This document shows, piece by piece, positions 35,759 through 44,357 of a DNA stretch of 55,202 nt. Both the position numbers and the translations under genes were made by a program. Each line of letters starts with the position of its first letter. The stretch's first letter is position 1. The stretch lies in contig NZ_JAIGNO010000015.1 of assembly GCF_019711515.1 (NCBI RefSeq), positions 1 to 55,202 on the forward strand, given 5' to 3'. The DNA comes from Qipengyuania qiaonensis (GTDB taxonomy: Bacteria > Pseudomonadota > Alphaproteobacteria > Sphingomonadales > Sphingomonadaceae). The notes under the pieces were generated by a model that saw nothing but the letters and a program-made list of their open reading frames with translations, had not been told where the DNA came from and did not search any database.

Positions 35759-36576
35759 GCGAAATCGTCCCATTCGAAACTGCCGCGATAGGCTTCGGTG
35801 GCGGGGCCGGTCATGCGAATCCGGTTGTCTTCGCTCCACGCAATGGTGAGATCGCCGCCGGGCAGGGTGACGGTCACCTCGCGCTCCACCAGCCCGCAGC
35901 GCATGGCGTGGACAGCCGTGGCGCATGCGCCCGTGCCGCAGGCCCGGGTCAAGCCCACGCCGCGCTCCCACACCCGCAGGCGAATGTGCTCGCGATTCAC
36001 GATTGTGGCGACATTGACGTTGACCCGCTCGGGAAACAGCGGATCGTTCTCGATCTCGGGTCCAAGCGTGTCGAGCGGCGCCGCATCGGCGTCCTCGACG
36101 AAGAAGACCACATGCGGATTGCCGACATTGACAGCGCCGGGTTTATCAAGCCCGTCCCAACCGACCGGCATGGTCGCGGTGTCCATGCCGTAGGCGAGGG
36201 GGATCGCCTCCCAGTCGAATCGCGGTTCGCCCATATCGACGCTGGCGCCCTGCGCTCGCGGTTCGACCTGGATTACGCCGCCGGAAGTCTGCACGGACGC
36301 CGCCGCACCGTGCAGCAGGGCGACTGCGCGGCTGGCATTGCCGCAGGCCTCCACTTCGCCGCCGTCATGGTTGAATATCCGCATGCGGAAATCGGCCGTG
36401 TCGCTAGGCTCGAGCAAGATTAGCTGGTCGCAGCCAATTCCGGTATGCCGGTCGGTCAGTGCCCGGGCCATGGCCTGATCGATCGCGGGAAGAGAACGCG
36501 TGCGCGCGTCCAGCACGATGAAATCGTTGCCCAACCCATGCATCTTGGTGAAATCGGCGCGCATCCTGCCGGGCAT
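35755..36576 (-). CDS. dapF: Diaminopimelate epimerase
   Basis: Interconverts L,L- and meso-diaminopimelate for lysine and peptidoglycan. The 273-residue cofactor-independent racemase has its two catalytic cysteines in EVEACGNASRAVAL and LTRACGTGACATAVH. FTKMHGLGNDFIVLD opens the protein. The start may be the ATG at 36576 or four codons later at 36564. The dapF-mtaB-ftsY order with four-base overlaps is conserved in Alphaproteobacteria. Confidence 0.97.
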   Translation of the reverse strand: MPGRMRADFTKMHGLGNDFIVLDARTRSLPAIDQAMARALTDRHTGIGCDQLILLEPSDTADFRMRIFNHDGGEVEACGNASRAVALLHGAAASVQTSGGVIQVEPRAQGASVDMGEPRFDWEAIPLAYGMDTATMPVGWDGLDKPGAVNVGNPHVVFFVEDADAAPLDTLGPEIENDPLFPERVNVNVATIVNREHIRLRVWERGVGLTRACGTGACATAVHAMRCGLVEREVTVTLPGGDLTIAWSEDNRIRMTGPATEAYRGSFEWDDFA

Positions 36577-36611
36577 CTATGCATTCGGCACGGCAGCGTC
36601 CAGTGCGAGCG

Positions 36612-38333
36612 TCAGCCGGCGCGGCTGTCGCCCCCGCGATTGGGCTCGGGCTTGGTGAAGTCGATCTTGGTCACGTTGTCGCGCTTCTCCTTCGCCAGCA
36701 GATCCTGCTGTCCCAGTCGTTGCAGCACTTCCGCGGCAGGTTCGGGGCGACCGTAGTGATAGCCCTGGCCTTTCATCTTCCCCAGACGCTGCAGGGCTTC
36801 GAGCACGACCTCGTTCTCGATCCCCTCGGCAGTGACTGGCAGCTTGAGGCCGTCGCTCATGGCAACGATCGCATCGACCAGCTTGGCGCTCTGCTCTTCT
36901 TCCTTGAGCTCGGCGATAAAGGTACGGTCGATCTTGAGGCGGTCGAACGGCAGGCTACGCAGCTGCGAAAGGCTCGAATAACCGGTGCCGAAGTCGTCGA
37001 GGCTGATATGGACGCCCTGATTGCGCAGGGATGTGATCATCGATCGGACCATGCCGACGTTTTCGTGGAGGCAGGTTTCGGTGATCTCGATATCGAGGCG
37101 GTCGGGCGGGAAATTGTGCTGGACCAGAAGTTTCAGCAGCTTCTGGGCAAACCAAGGATCGCGCATTTGGACCGGCGAAATATTGACCGACAGCGTGAGT
37201 TCGGCATCCCACTCTTTCGCATCCTCGAAGGCCTGCGCGATCAGCCGCTCGCTCATCTCGCCAATAACACCGATTTCCTCGGCGATGGGGATGAAGATAT
37301 CGGGCCCCACCACGCCCATTTCTGGCGATTCCCAGCGCGCAAGCATCTCGAAGCCAACGAGCTTGCCCGTGTCGAGATCGATCTGCTGTTCGTAATAGGG
37401 GCGAAATTCGTCACGCGAGATCCCTCGACGAATGCCCGCTTCCAACTCGTTGCGGAAGCGCAGTTCGTTTTCCATCGACGGTTCGAACCAGTAGAAGCGG
37501 TTCTTGCCCTGCTTCTTGGCGTGATACATCGCGATATCCGCCTTGTGCATGAGCTTTTGCGCAGAGGCCGTGCCATTGCGCATGTCGTCAATCTGCCTGC
37601 TCGAAGCGATCCCGATCGAGATGGTCACGTCTACTGCCACGGCGTCGCGATGCACAGGGCGGCCTACCTGTTCGATCATCCGTGCCGTCAACTGATCGAT
37701 GCGGTCGGGAACTTGCGGATGGTAGGGCACGACGCAGACGAATTCGTCACCGCCCAGGCGGGCAAGGATCGCACCGTCGGGCAGCAGTCGCTCGATACGC
37801 TCTGCCGTGTTGCGCAACACCTCGTCGCCCATCTGGTGGCCATGGAGGTCGTTGACCTTTTTGAAGTTGTCGAGATCGACGGCAATAGCCGCCAATGCCT
37901 GTTCTCGTCGTTCGAGGCCGGACAACAGATCGCCTAGCAGTGCGGTGAAGCTGCGGCGGTTATGGCATCCCGTAAGGTGGTCGAGATCGGCGAGGCGGCG
38001 GGCCTCCCCCTCGGATTTCCGGCGGGAGGCGAGCTCGGCCGCGAGAGCTTTGTAGCGGTGCCAGCCAAGCAGAACCAGGGCGATGTTCAGAAGAAGGGCG
38101 TTGGTCAGCGCCTTGTCGGGCGGGGCAGCCATGCCGTGCCAGGCTTTTACGAGGTTTGGTATTACCGCGCCTGCCGTACCGACGAACAGGACTATGGCCG
38201 CCAAAGCGATACCGAGAGCGACAAAGTCGCGCTCCGGCGTTTCGCCGGTTCGGCCCGCCCGTGCAGGTCGATGATCAGTTGTCGATGAAGTCTTGACGAC
38301 CAATACCGCCCCCTGGAGTCCTTCGGCCCGCAT
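36612..38333 (-). CDS. Membrane-anchored GGDEF-EAL protein
   Basis: A predicted cyclic di-GMP turnover protein of about 573 residues. Two membrane segments lie at about 38-58 and 78-92. The GGDEF domain has RLGGDEF at 192-198, intact, but the preceding LPDGA lacks the RxxD inhibitory I-site. The EAL domain has EML at 329-331 in place of EAL, and keeps NISPVQM, ITETCL, SLDDFGTGYSSL, FDRLKIDRTFI and TAEGIE, so phosphodiesterase activity is plausible. The start is uncertain; upstream in-frame TTG and later ATGs exist. It is divergent from the EVE gene. Confidence 0.93.
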   Translation of the reverse strand: MRAEGLQGAVLVVKTSSTTDHRPARAGRTGETPERDFVALGIALAAIVLFVGTAGAVIPNLVKAWHGMAAPPDKALTNALLLNIALVLLGWHRYKALAAELASRRKSEGEARRLADLDHLTGCHNRRSFTALLGDLLSGLERREQALAAIAVDLDNFKKVNDLHGHQMGDEVLRNTAERIERLLPDGAILARLGGDEFVCVVPYHPQVPDRIDQLTARMIEQVGRPVHRDAVAVDVTISIGIASSRQIDDMRNGTASAQKLMHKADIAMYHAKKQGKNRFYWFEPSMENELRFRNELEAGIRRGISRDEFRPYYEQQIDLDTGKLVGFEMLARWESPEMGVVGPDIFIPIAEEIGVIGEMSERLIAQAFEDAKEWDAELTLSVNISPVQMRDPWFAQKLLKLLVQHNFPPDRLDIEITETCLHENVGMVRSMITSLRNQGVHISLDDFGTGYSSLSQLRSLPFDRLKIDRTFIAELKEEEQSAKLVDAIVAMSDGLKLPVTAEGIENEVVLEALQRLGKMKGQGYHYGRPEPAAEVLQRLGQQDLLAKEKRDNVTKIDFTKPEPNRGGDSRAG

Positions 38334-38446
38334 GATTACGCAGGTCAGCCCTAAAAAGCCGTTAACTGCCCTCGATACCGGGGTGGCCAATAAGGTCAGG
38401 TGCCGCTACCGGCCCCGAACTGGAGAAAATGGCGGAGCAGGTACCC

Positions 38447-38854
38447 ATGCGCTACTGGCTGATGAAATCGGAGCCCTTTAAATATGGCTGGGACGATCTC
38501 GTTGCCGAAGGGGAGGGTACATGGGACGGGGTGCGCAATCATCGCGCGAAGAACAACCTCGCCGCGATGGAGGTTGGCGATCAGGCGTTCTTCTATCACT
38601 CGCGCGAGGGGCTGGAAATCGTCGGCATTTGCGAAGTCAGCGTGGCAGGAATCACCGATCCGACCGATCCCGAAGGCAAATGGGCTGCGGTAAAGGTCAA
38701 GCCCAAGACCAAGCTGCCGCATCCCGTGACGCTGAAGCAGGTCAAGGCCGAACCGAAGCTGGCGGATTGCGAACTCGTCAAATACTCGCGCCTGTCCGTG
38801 GCCGAGATCCTGCCCGATGAATGGTCGATTATCTGCTCGATGGCGGGAATTTGA
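38447..38854 (+). CDS. EVE-domain protein
   Basis: A 135-residue EVE (PUA-like) protein related to thymocyte nuclear protein 1. RYWLMKSEPFKYGWDDL opens it and WDGVRNHRAKNNLAAM, GDQAFFYHS and WAAVKVKPKTKLPHPVTL are diagnostic. EVE domains read modified bases in RNA or DNA. ATG 38447 is chosen because family members start at this MxYWLMKSEP, with GGAGCAGG upstream; another ATG six codons earlier is possible. Confidence 0.93.
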   Translation: MRYWLMKSEPFKYGWDDLVAEGEGTWDGVRNHRAKNNLAAMEVGDQAFFYHSREGLEIVGICEVSVAGITDPTDPEGKWAAVKVKPKTKLPHPVTLKQVKAEPKLADCELVKYSRLSVAEILPDEWSIICSMAGI

Positions 38855-38968
38855 CTTCGTCGTAATTCGATTTCGCTTTGTCGATCCGACCGGAACGTGA
38901 TGAGCAGTCGTCCGGTTATCTTTCTGCAACTACGCGATAATTTGCGTGATCACAGAAGGAGACGTCCC

Positions 38969-39151
38969 ATGGGCGAACTAACGGAAAAAATCAAAGGCAA
39001 TGCCAACGAAGCGGTCGGCAACAGCAAACAGGCGGTCGGAAAAATGACCGATAACGAGCGTCTGAAGCGCAAAGGCGAGCGCCAGGAACTCAAGGGCGAA
39101 GCGCAGCAGCTAAAGGGCAAGGTAGAAGGTGCGCTTGGAAACGATATTTAG
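38969..39151 (+). CDS. CsbD-family stress protein
   Basis: A 60-residue, highly charged, repetitive helical protein: GELTEKIKGNANEAVGNSKQ then ELKGEAQQLKGKVEGALG, the CsbD pattern. Homologues are general-stress proteins of unknown action. AGAAGGAG precedes the ATG by about six bases and a strong terminator follows, so it is probably monocistronic. Confidence 0.92.
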   Translation: MGELTEKIKGNANEAVGNSKQAVGKMTDNERLKRKGERQELKGEAQQLKGKVEGALGNDI

Positions 39152-39183
39152 GGTCGGATATCGAGCCGCAGAACAGCGATGAA

Positions 39184-39216
39184 GGGCCGCCCCCGAAAAT
39201 GGGAGGCGGCCCTTTT
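39184..39216 (+). terminator. Rho-independent terminator after csbD-like gene
   Basis: GGGCCGCC pairs with GGCGGCCC, extended by three more pairs around a one-base bulge and a GAAAAT loop, followed by four T residues. It lies 33 bases after the stop and separates the convergent ThDP-enzyme gene. Confidence 0.88.
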
Positions 39217-39221
39217 GTTGC

Positions 39222-40889
39222 TCAGCGGTTGCGCAACCCGCTGACGCTGGCGCCGCTTGCAGCCAGTTGTTCTATATCGATGGAACAGTGGATGAGCCGC
39301 AATCCACCCCGACCTTGAGCATCGACAAGGGCCTTCTTGAACTCGTCGGTGGTACCGGCGCGGGCGGACCAGCCGCCGAATGCCTCTGCCAGTGCGGCAA
39401 AGTCGGGGTTGGCGAGACGTGTTGCGCTGATCCGGTCGTCGCCTGGAAACTCGCGTTCCTGATGCATGCGGATGGTGCCATAGGCCGAATTGTCGATCAC
39501 GATCACGATCAGGTTCGCGCCGTGCTGTATCGCGGTTGCAAGCTCTTGGCCGTTCATCAGGAAATCCCCATCGCCGGCCACTGCTACCACCGTGCGCTGC
39601 GGAAAACGAAGCGCAGCGGCAACGGCCGCGGGCACACCGTAGCCCATCGCGCCGCAGGTCGGCGCTAGCTGGGTCGGGAACCCGTCGTAGCGCCAGTAGC
39701 GATGCCACCAGCCCGAAAAATTCCCCGCACCGTTGCAGATGATCGTGTCGGCAGGCAGGGTATCGCGCATGAATTCGACGGCCTGACCCATATCGAGCGC
39801 ATGGCCGTTGACTTGGGCGGTCGCCCATTCCCGCCATTCGGCATTCGCCTGCCGTCCCGCATCGAAATCGATCGCATCGCCTTCGTCCCACAGCGCAGCA
39901 CTCTCCGCGAATTCGTCCACGCAGGCGCAAAGGGCGAGATCGGCCGGATAGACGCTGTTGAGCTCGTCGGCATCGGGGTGGACATGAACCAGCTTGCGGT
40001 CGGGCGTGGTCAGCGGCGGTACGGTGTATCCGTCCGTCGTCGCCTCGCCCAGCCGCGCTCCGACCGCCAGGACGAGATCGGCCTGCTTGACCCGCTCGAC
40101 CAGCTTGGGGTTGGGGCCATAGCCGAGATTGCCAGCATAAACCTTACTTGAACTTGAAATGGCATCCTGCCGCCGGAAAGCCGTAGCGACCGGGATGCCG
40201 AGCCGCTCGGCAAACAGCTGGAAATGCTCGCGCGCCTTGGCGTTCCAGCCTGCACCCCCGATGATTGCCACGGGCGAGGCGGCATCGGCAATCAGCGCCA
40301 TCATTGCCTGCATGGCGTCGGGGCAGGGTGCCTGTGCGGGGCGTTCGACGCGGGGGCGAGGGGTGGCATCGGTCACCCGGCTCAGCATGTCTTCAGGTAA
40401 AGCGAGCACGACCGGGCCGGGGCGCCCCGAGATCGCCGTGGCATAGGCGCGCGCTACATATTCGGGAATTCGATCCGCCGAATCGATCCGCGCTGCCCAT
40501 TTGGCGATGGGCCCGAAAAAGGCCGCGAAATCGACCTCCTGGAAGCCTTCGCGGTCGCGCATCTCGCTATCGACGTCGCCGACGAAAAGGATCAGCGGCT
40601 GCGAATCCTGCATCGACACATGCACACCGATGCTGGCATTGGTCGCGCCCGGTCCGCGGGTGACGAAGGCCACGCCGGGTCGCCCGGTCATCGCACCGTC
40701 GGCGCAGGCCATGAAGGCCACGCCGCCCTCCTGTCGGCAAGTCACCACGTCAATCGTGTTCTGTCGGCCGAGCGCGTCAAGGACCTGGAGGAAGCTTTCG
40801 CCGGGAACGGTGAAAATGCGGTCGCAGCCCTGTTCGATCAGGCAGTCGACGAGCAGCCGGGCGGCTTGCGGAGTGTCGGGAGCGTTCAT
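39222..40889 (-). CDS. Thiamine diphosphate enzyme, acetolactate synthase-like
   Basis: A 555-residue ThDP-dependent enzyme. The catalytic glutamate is in FTVPGESFLQVLDAL, the central nucleotide/FAD-like domain shows AIIGGAGWNAKAREHFQ, and the ThDP/Mg motif is GDGDFLMNGQELATAIQHGA (GDG-x-NN variant). Family members act as acetolactate synthase, benzoylformate decarboxylase or similar; the specific reaction is not assignable. ATG 40889 is used; the longer frame starts with TTG. It is not next to ilv genes. Confidence 0.9.
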   Translation of the reverse strand: MNAPDTPQAARLLVDCLIEQGCDRIFTVPGESFLQVLDALGRQNTIDVVTCRQEGGVAFMACADGAMTGRPGVAFVTRGPGATNASIGVHVSMQDSQPLILFVGDVDSEMRDREGFQEVDFAAFFGPIAKWAARIDSADRIPEYVARAYATAISGRPGPVVLALPEDMLSRVTDATPRPRVERPAQAPCPDAMQAMMALIADAASPVAIIGGAGWNAKAREHFQLFAERLGIPVATAFRRQDAISSSSKVYAGNLGYGPNPKLVERVKQADLVLAVGARLGEATTDGYTVPPLTTPDRKLVHVHPDADELNSVYPADLALCACVDEFAESAALWDEGDAIDFDAGRQANAEWREWATAQVNGHALDMGQAVEFMRDTLPADTIICNGAGNFSGWWHRYWRYDGFPTQLAPTCGAMGYGVPAAVAAALRFPQRTVVAVAGDGDFLMNGQELATAIQHGANLIVIVIDNSAYGTIRMHQEREFPGDDRISATRLANPDFAALAEAFGGWSARAGTTDEFKKALVDAQGRGGLRLIHCSIDIEQLAASGASVSGLRNR

Positions 40890-41025
40890 GGCCGTTGCGG
40901 GTAGCCCGCCCAAAGGGAGCGCGCAATCGCGGCGAACGTGGTTGATCTTCGCCAAAGCGTCTCAACGGGGGACAACGTAGACTCGACGGGATACCGATCG
41001 GTTAAAAAAGCGTTAACCTGACATC

Positions 41026-41220
41026 ATGAGACGCGCACTTGTCCTTACGAGCGAAGCTTCCCGGCACTGGTTCCGCGCCAGCCTGCCACAGAGGCGCACG
41101 GCCTTTGCCGACATCCCGGCAAACGGAACGATCGACTGGCGCCTGACTGCAGAGGATGTGCGCGGCGTGGCATCGACCTACTTCGCCACCGTTGCGGCCG
41201 TCTTCGCCTTCATCATCTAG
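41026..41220 (+). CDS. Small hypothetical protein
   Basis: A possible 64-residue protein, with a basic N-terminal half (RRALVLTSEASRHWFRASLP) and a hydrophobic C-terminus (STYFATVAAVFAFII) ending exactly at the stop. I do not recognise it. It sits in the divergent gap between the ThDP enzyme and convergent MFS genes, and its stop overlaps the MFS stop by four bases. A clear ribosome binding site is lacking. It could be a tail-anchored small protein or a chance frame. Confidence 0.45.
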   Translation: MRRALVLTSEASRHWFRASLPQRRTAFADIPANGTIDWRLTAEDVRGVASTYFATVAAVFAFII

Positions 41221-42554
41221 GCACCGGAAGCCGCTACCAGCTCTGCCGCCTGGTTCTCGGCGGCTATCAGCCGTTTTGCAAGCCAGGCGGAAAACAGGCA
41301 CATCGCTGCGCAGAGCAGAACCTGTTCGGTAATCGGCATGCCGATGGCACTCAGCGCCATGGCGAGAAGCGATCCACCGACCATCGCGCCGGAGTTCACG
41401 ATATTATTGGCCGCTATCGTGCGCGACGCCTTGTCGGGCGACACCCTGGTCGTGAGAAACGCGTAGAGCGGCACCACGAACATGCCGCCCGCCACCGAAA
41501 TGCCGAGCAGGCATAGCAACAACACCGCCGCCATTGGCCAGGCGATAAACTCGGTCACTCCCAGCAGGCTGGCGGGTTGGTCCGCTTCCCACATCTTGGC
41601 CACCACGTAGAAGGCCATCACGAACAGCCCCATCACAATGACCGATCCGGGCGCAAAGCGTGCCGATACCTTACCCTTGAGCAGCGCATTTACCGCCACG
41701 GACCCGATCGCCACACCGACCGAGAAGACGACGAGGAACAGGCTGGCGACTTCCGGGCTGGCCATGATCGTGTTCTTGGCCAGCGGCGGGAACTGGATGA
41801 ACAGCACCGCGCCGATCGTCCAGAAGAAGCTGATCGCCAGGATCGCGTAATAGACCTCGGCGTTGTGCATCGTATCGCGCACCAGCTTCACCGAAGCCCG
41901 CAGAATGTGCCAGTCGAGCTTTTCGATTTCGCCCAGCGGCGGAGCAGCCGGGATCTGGCGGCTGATCAGGTAGCCGATGCATGACACCACGATGATGCCG
42001 ATCGCCGCCCAGCCGGTATGCTCCACGGCCAGCGGCCCGGCCAGGATCGTACCCATGAGGATCGCCATGTAGGTCCCGGCTTCCACCAGCCCGGTGCCGG
42101 CCAGAACCTCGTCTTTCTTGAGGTGCTGCGGCAGGATCGCGTATTTGATCGGACCGAGGAAAGTCGATTGCACGCCGGTGAGGAACAGCGCGAGCAGCAG
42201 CAGCGGGATCGCCACGGCATGTACGAGTATGCCGCGCCAGGCCATGTAGAGCCCGATCGCGCCGACGATCATGAGGCCGATCTCGCACAGCTTGACCGTG
42301 CGGATGATCCTGGCCTTGTCGCGCATGTCGGCCAGTTGCCCGGCCAGCGCGGAGAGGATGAAGAACGGCAGGATGAACAGGCCGGAAGCCAGCCCGCTGA
42401 ACGTCGCCTCGGTGCTTTCGTCGTTATAGACCGCGTAGACGACGAACAGGACCATCGTGGTCTTGTAGAGATTGTCGTTGAACGCGTTGAACAACTGCGT
42501 CACGAATAGCGGAAGGAACCGCCGGCGGCGCAGCAGATGCGTGGATGTGAACAT
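41217..42554 (-). CDS. MFS transporter, LplT-like
   Basis: A 445-residue major facilitator with 12 predicted helices. LFVTQLFNAFNDNLYKTTMV at residues 16-35, ALAGQLADMRDKARIIR and LPQHLKKDEVLAGTGLVEAG are the conserved segments of lysophospholipid transporter LplT and its relatives. In many relatives the gene is fused or adjacent to an acyltransferase; none is visible here. The neighbour pgsA also serves phospholipid metabolism. Substrate assignment is inference. Confidence 0.85.
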   Translation of the reverse strand: MFTSTHLLRRRRFLPLFVTQLFNAFNDNLYKTTMVLFVVYAVYNDESTEATFSGLASGLFILPFFILSALAGQLADMRDKARIIRTVKLCEIGLMIVGAIGLYMAWRGILVHAVAIPLLLLALFLTGVQSTFLGPIKYAILPQHLKKDEVLAGTGLVEAGTYMAILMGTILAGPLAVEHTGWAAIGIIVVSCIGYLISRQIPAAPPLGEIEKLDWHILRASVKLVRDTMHNAEVYYAILAISFFWTIGAVLFIQFPPLAKNTIMASPEVASLFLVVFSVGVAIGSVAVNALLKGKVSARFAPGSVIVMGLFVMAFYVVAKMWEADQPASLLGVTEFIAWPMAAVLLLCLLGISVAGGMFVVPLYAFLTTRVSPDKASRTIAANNIVNSGAMVGGSLLAMALSAIGMPITEQVLLCAAMCLFSAWLAKRLIAAENQAAELVAASGA

Positions 42555-42667
42555 GACCCCTCGGGTAGAAACCCATTCTTGCAGTCCTGTGTAGTCTCAT
42601 CGCAGCGGCGGACAAGGCTATTCGGCGTCTTTTGCGATGCACCGATTGCCGCTAGGGCGAAGCGGCG

Positions 42668-43261
42668 ATGCTCAACCTGCCGAACATTCTCACCCTGTCG
42701 CGGATCGTGGCCATCCCGCTGCTCGCCTGGTTCCTGTGGTGGCCGGGATGGGAGGTGGGCTATCTGATCGCCTTCGCGCTCTACTGTCTGATGGGCATTA
42801 CCGACTATTTCGACGGCTATCTCGCGCGGACCAGCGGGACGGTATCGAAGCTCGGCATTTTCCTCGATCCGATCGCCGACAAGATCATGGTCGCCGCCGT
42901 GATCCTGGTACTTGCCGCGCAAGGCGTGCTGCGCGGGCCGTATGTGGGCGACATGCACGTGGTGGCAGGCCTCATCATCCTGATGCGCGAGATCGCCGTA
43001 TCGGGGCTGCGCGAGTTTCTCGGACCGCTGCAGGTGTCGGTCCCGGTCAGCCGGCTGGCGAAATGGAAGACGACCTTCCAGATGGTTTCGCTGGGCGCGC
43101 TGATCCTGGGGCAGGGCTTGCCCCGCTGGACCGTGACGATGGGCGAGATCGAGGCTAATCTCCCGCATACCGTTGGCCTGACGACGCTATGGGCCGCAGC
43201 CGTGCTGACCGTGATTACCGGCTGGGACTATCTGCGCGTCGGCCTCAAGCATATGGACTGA
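42668..43261 (+). CDS. pgsA: CDP-diacylglycerol--glycerol-3-phosphate 3-phosphatidyltransferase
   Basis: Makes phosphatidylglycerol phosphate, precursor of PG and cardiolipin. The 197-residue membrane enzyme carries the CDP-alcohol transferase motif in TDYFDGYLARTSGTVSKLG then FLDPIADKIM, with all three late Asp/Gly positions. NLPNILTLSRIVAIPLL is the typical N-terminus. It is divergent from the LplT-like gene and uses CDP-DAG made by CdsA. Confidence 0.97.
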   Translation: MLNLPNILTLSRIVAIPLLAWFLWWPGWEVGYLIAFALYCLMGITDYFDGYLARTSGTVSKLGIFLDPIADKIMVAAVILVLAAQGVLRGPYVGDMHVVAGLIILMREIAVSGLREFLGPLQVSVPVSRLAKWKTTFQMVSLGALILGQGLPRWTVTMGEIEANLPHTVGLTTLWAAAVLTVITGWDYLRVGLKHMD

Positions 43262-43658
43262 TCGTGTTACACGGACCGGGGGTATTCTAAAAACACTCCT
43301 TGGTCTTTTTTTCATCTCTAAATAATAGCTTACGCTGAATTTCGTCCCTGAGCGTGTCACCATTCGTCGCCCCCTTCGATGAGATCCCGAAATCCTGCCT
43401 AAAAATTGAAGTTCACTTAAAGTTTGTCCAGTTCCGACACTCGCGAACCGCGCGATGAGATACATTTTCCCGACATTGGTCGACGAAACCAACTGGAGAT
43501 AGGCGCGGCCGCATCCCACACCGTTCGGGGGCGTTACCGACAAGCCATCGACGACATGAAATAATGTTGGCAACCTATCGACGCGCGCGATCGTAGGAAA
43601 ATGGTTTCGCTCCCCGGAAACAAGCTGACCTTGGCAGCGAAGCGGACCGGAACGCCTC
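43262..43658. other. AT-richer intergenic region beside the second toxin locus
   Basis: About 400 bases without a supportable gene. The first 150 bases are visibly AT-richer than the flanking genes (CTTTTTTTCATCTCTAAATA lies here). The T-run at about 43304-43311 is not preceded by a clear stem. It lies downstream of the immunity gene and of pgsA and probably marks the edge of acquired DNA. Confidence 0.4.
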
Positions 43659-44357
43659 CTATCCGCCATCTCCGGATTCTTCGGGATCCAGCCCAAGCCA
43701 GGCGCGCGGTTCGTGTTCGGGCCAGATGTATCGCGTGCCGCCGAGCCAGGGTTCGGAATGGCTGGGCGGAGGATGATCGGCGCGTAGGCGGAAGTCCTCT
43801 CCCGCAATAGGATAGGGAGCGTCCTCGTCCAGCCAGAGCATGTAGAGCGACTGAATCGGCTCGTTCGCTTTCTCGTATGTTGAATCCATGCAGATGACGT
43901 CCGCCCGATTGGCATCGAAACTGTCGACGAAGGCCTCGACTATCGCATTGAGAATCGCAGGATCGATAAGTGTGGGAGGGATGGAGTTTCTGGTGGCAAA
44001 GAAGTTATTCGGACTTATGTCTTCCCTAACATTATACTTTCCATTAAATCCAAAGGCCTGATCAGTAAGAGGCTTCTTTCTATTCCAAAATCCGATACGA
44101 GATCCGAGGGCTGGACCAACAATCCCTTTTTCATATCGGATTCTCCAGTCCTCCAGGGTCATCTCACGTATCAGTTGGCCTGGTGGTAGAGACTCGGAAG
44201 GTTTATTGATGCCAAAGAAAAGACTGAGATTGTCCAGCAGCGGATCAATGGTCGCGAGCCGAGCAGCCAAATCCTGGGTCCGAGCAAGATTGTCTTCCTG
44301 CGGATGCACGCCGCGAGGAACCTCGATCGACAATAAAATCCTTCTCTCTGGTATCAC
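43659..44357 (-). CDS. Imm52-like immunity protein
   Basis: A 232-residue soluble protein coupled to the toxin gene upstream (GTG start overlapping the toxin TGA). It has no signal peptide or membrane segment. ADVICMDSTYEKANEPIQSL, LYMLWLDEDAP and the late LGGTRYIWPEHEPRAWLGLD fit the Imm52 type of immunity proteins, which from family knowledge accompany Tox-REase-5 toxins. The coding sequence is less GC-rich than its neighbours, a sign of transfer. Its role, inactivating the partner nuclease in the cytosol, is inferred from this context. Confidence 0.7.
   Translation of the reverse strand: MIPERRILLSIEVPRGVHPQEDNLARTQDLAARLATIDPLLDNLSLFFGINKPSESLPPGQLIREMTLEDWRIRYEKGIVGPALGSRIGFWNRKKPLTDQAFGFNGKYNVREDISPNNFFATRNSIPPTLIDPAILNAIVEAFVDSFDANRADVICMDSTYEKANEPIQSLYMLWLDEDAPYPIAGEDFRLRADHPPPSHSEPWLGGTRYIWPEHEPRAWLGLDPEESGDGG

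Noticed and set aside
39222..40889. Calling the ThDP enzyme ilvB/ilvG
   Set aside because: No small regulatory subunit or other ilv gene is adjacent and the substrate-specific residues cannot be judged by eye, so only the family is given.
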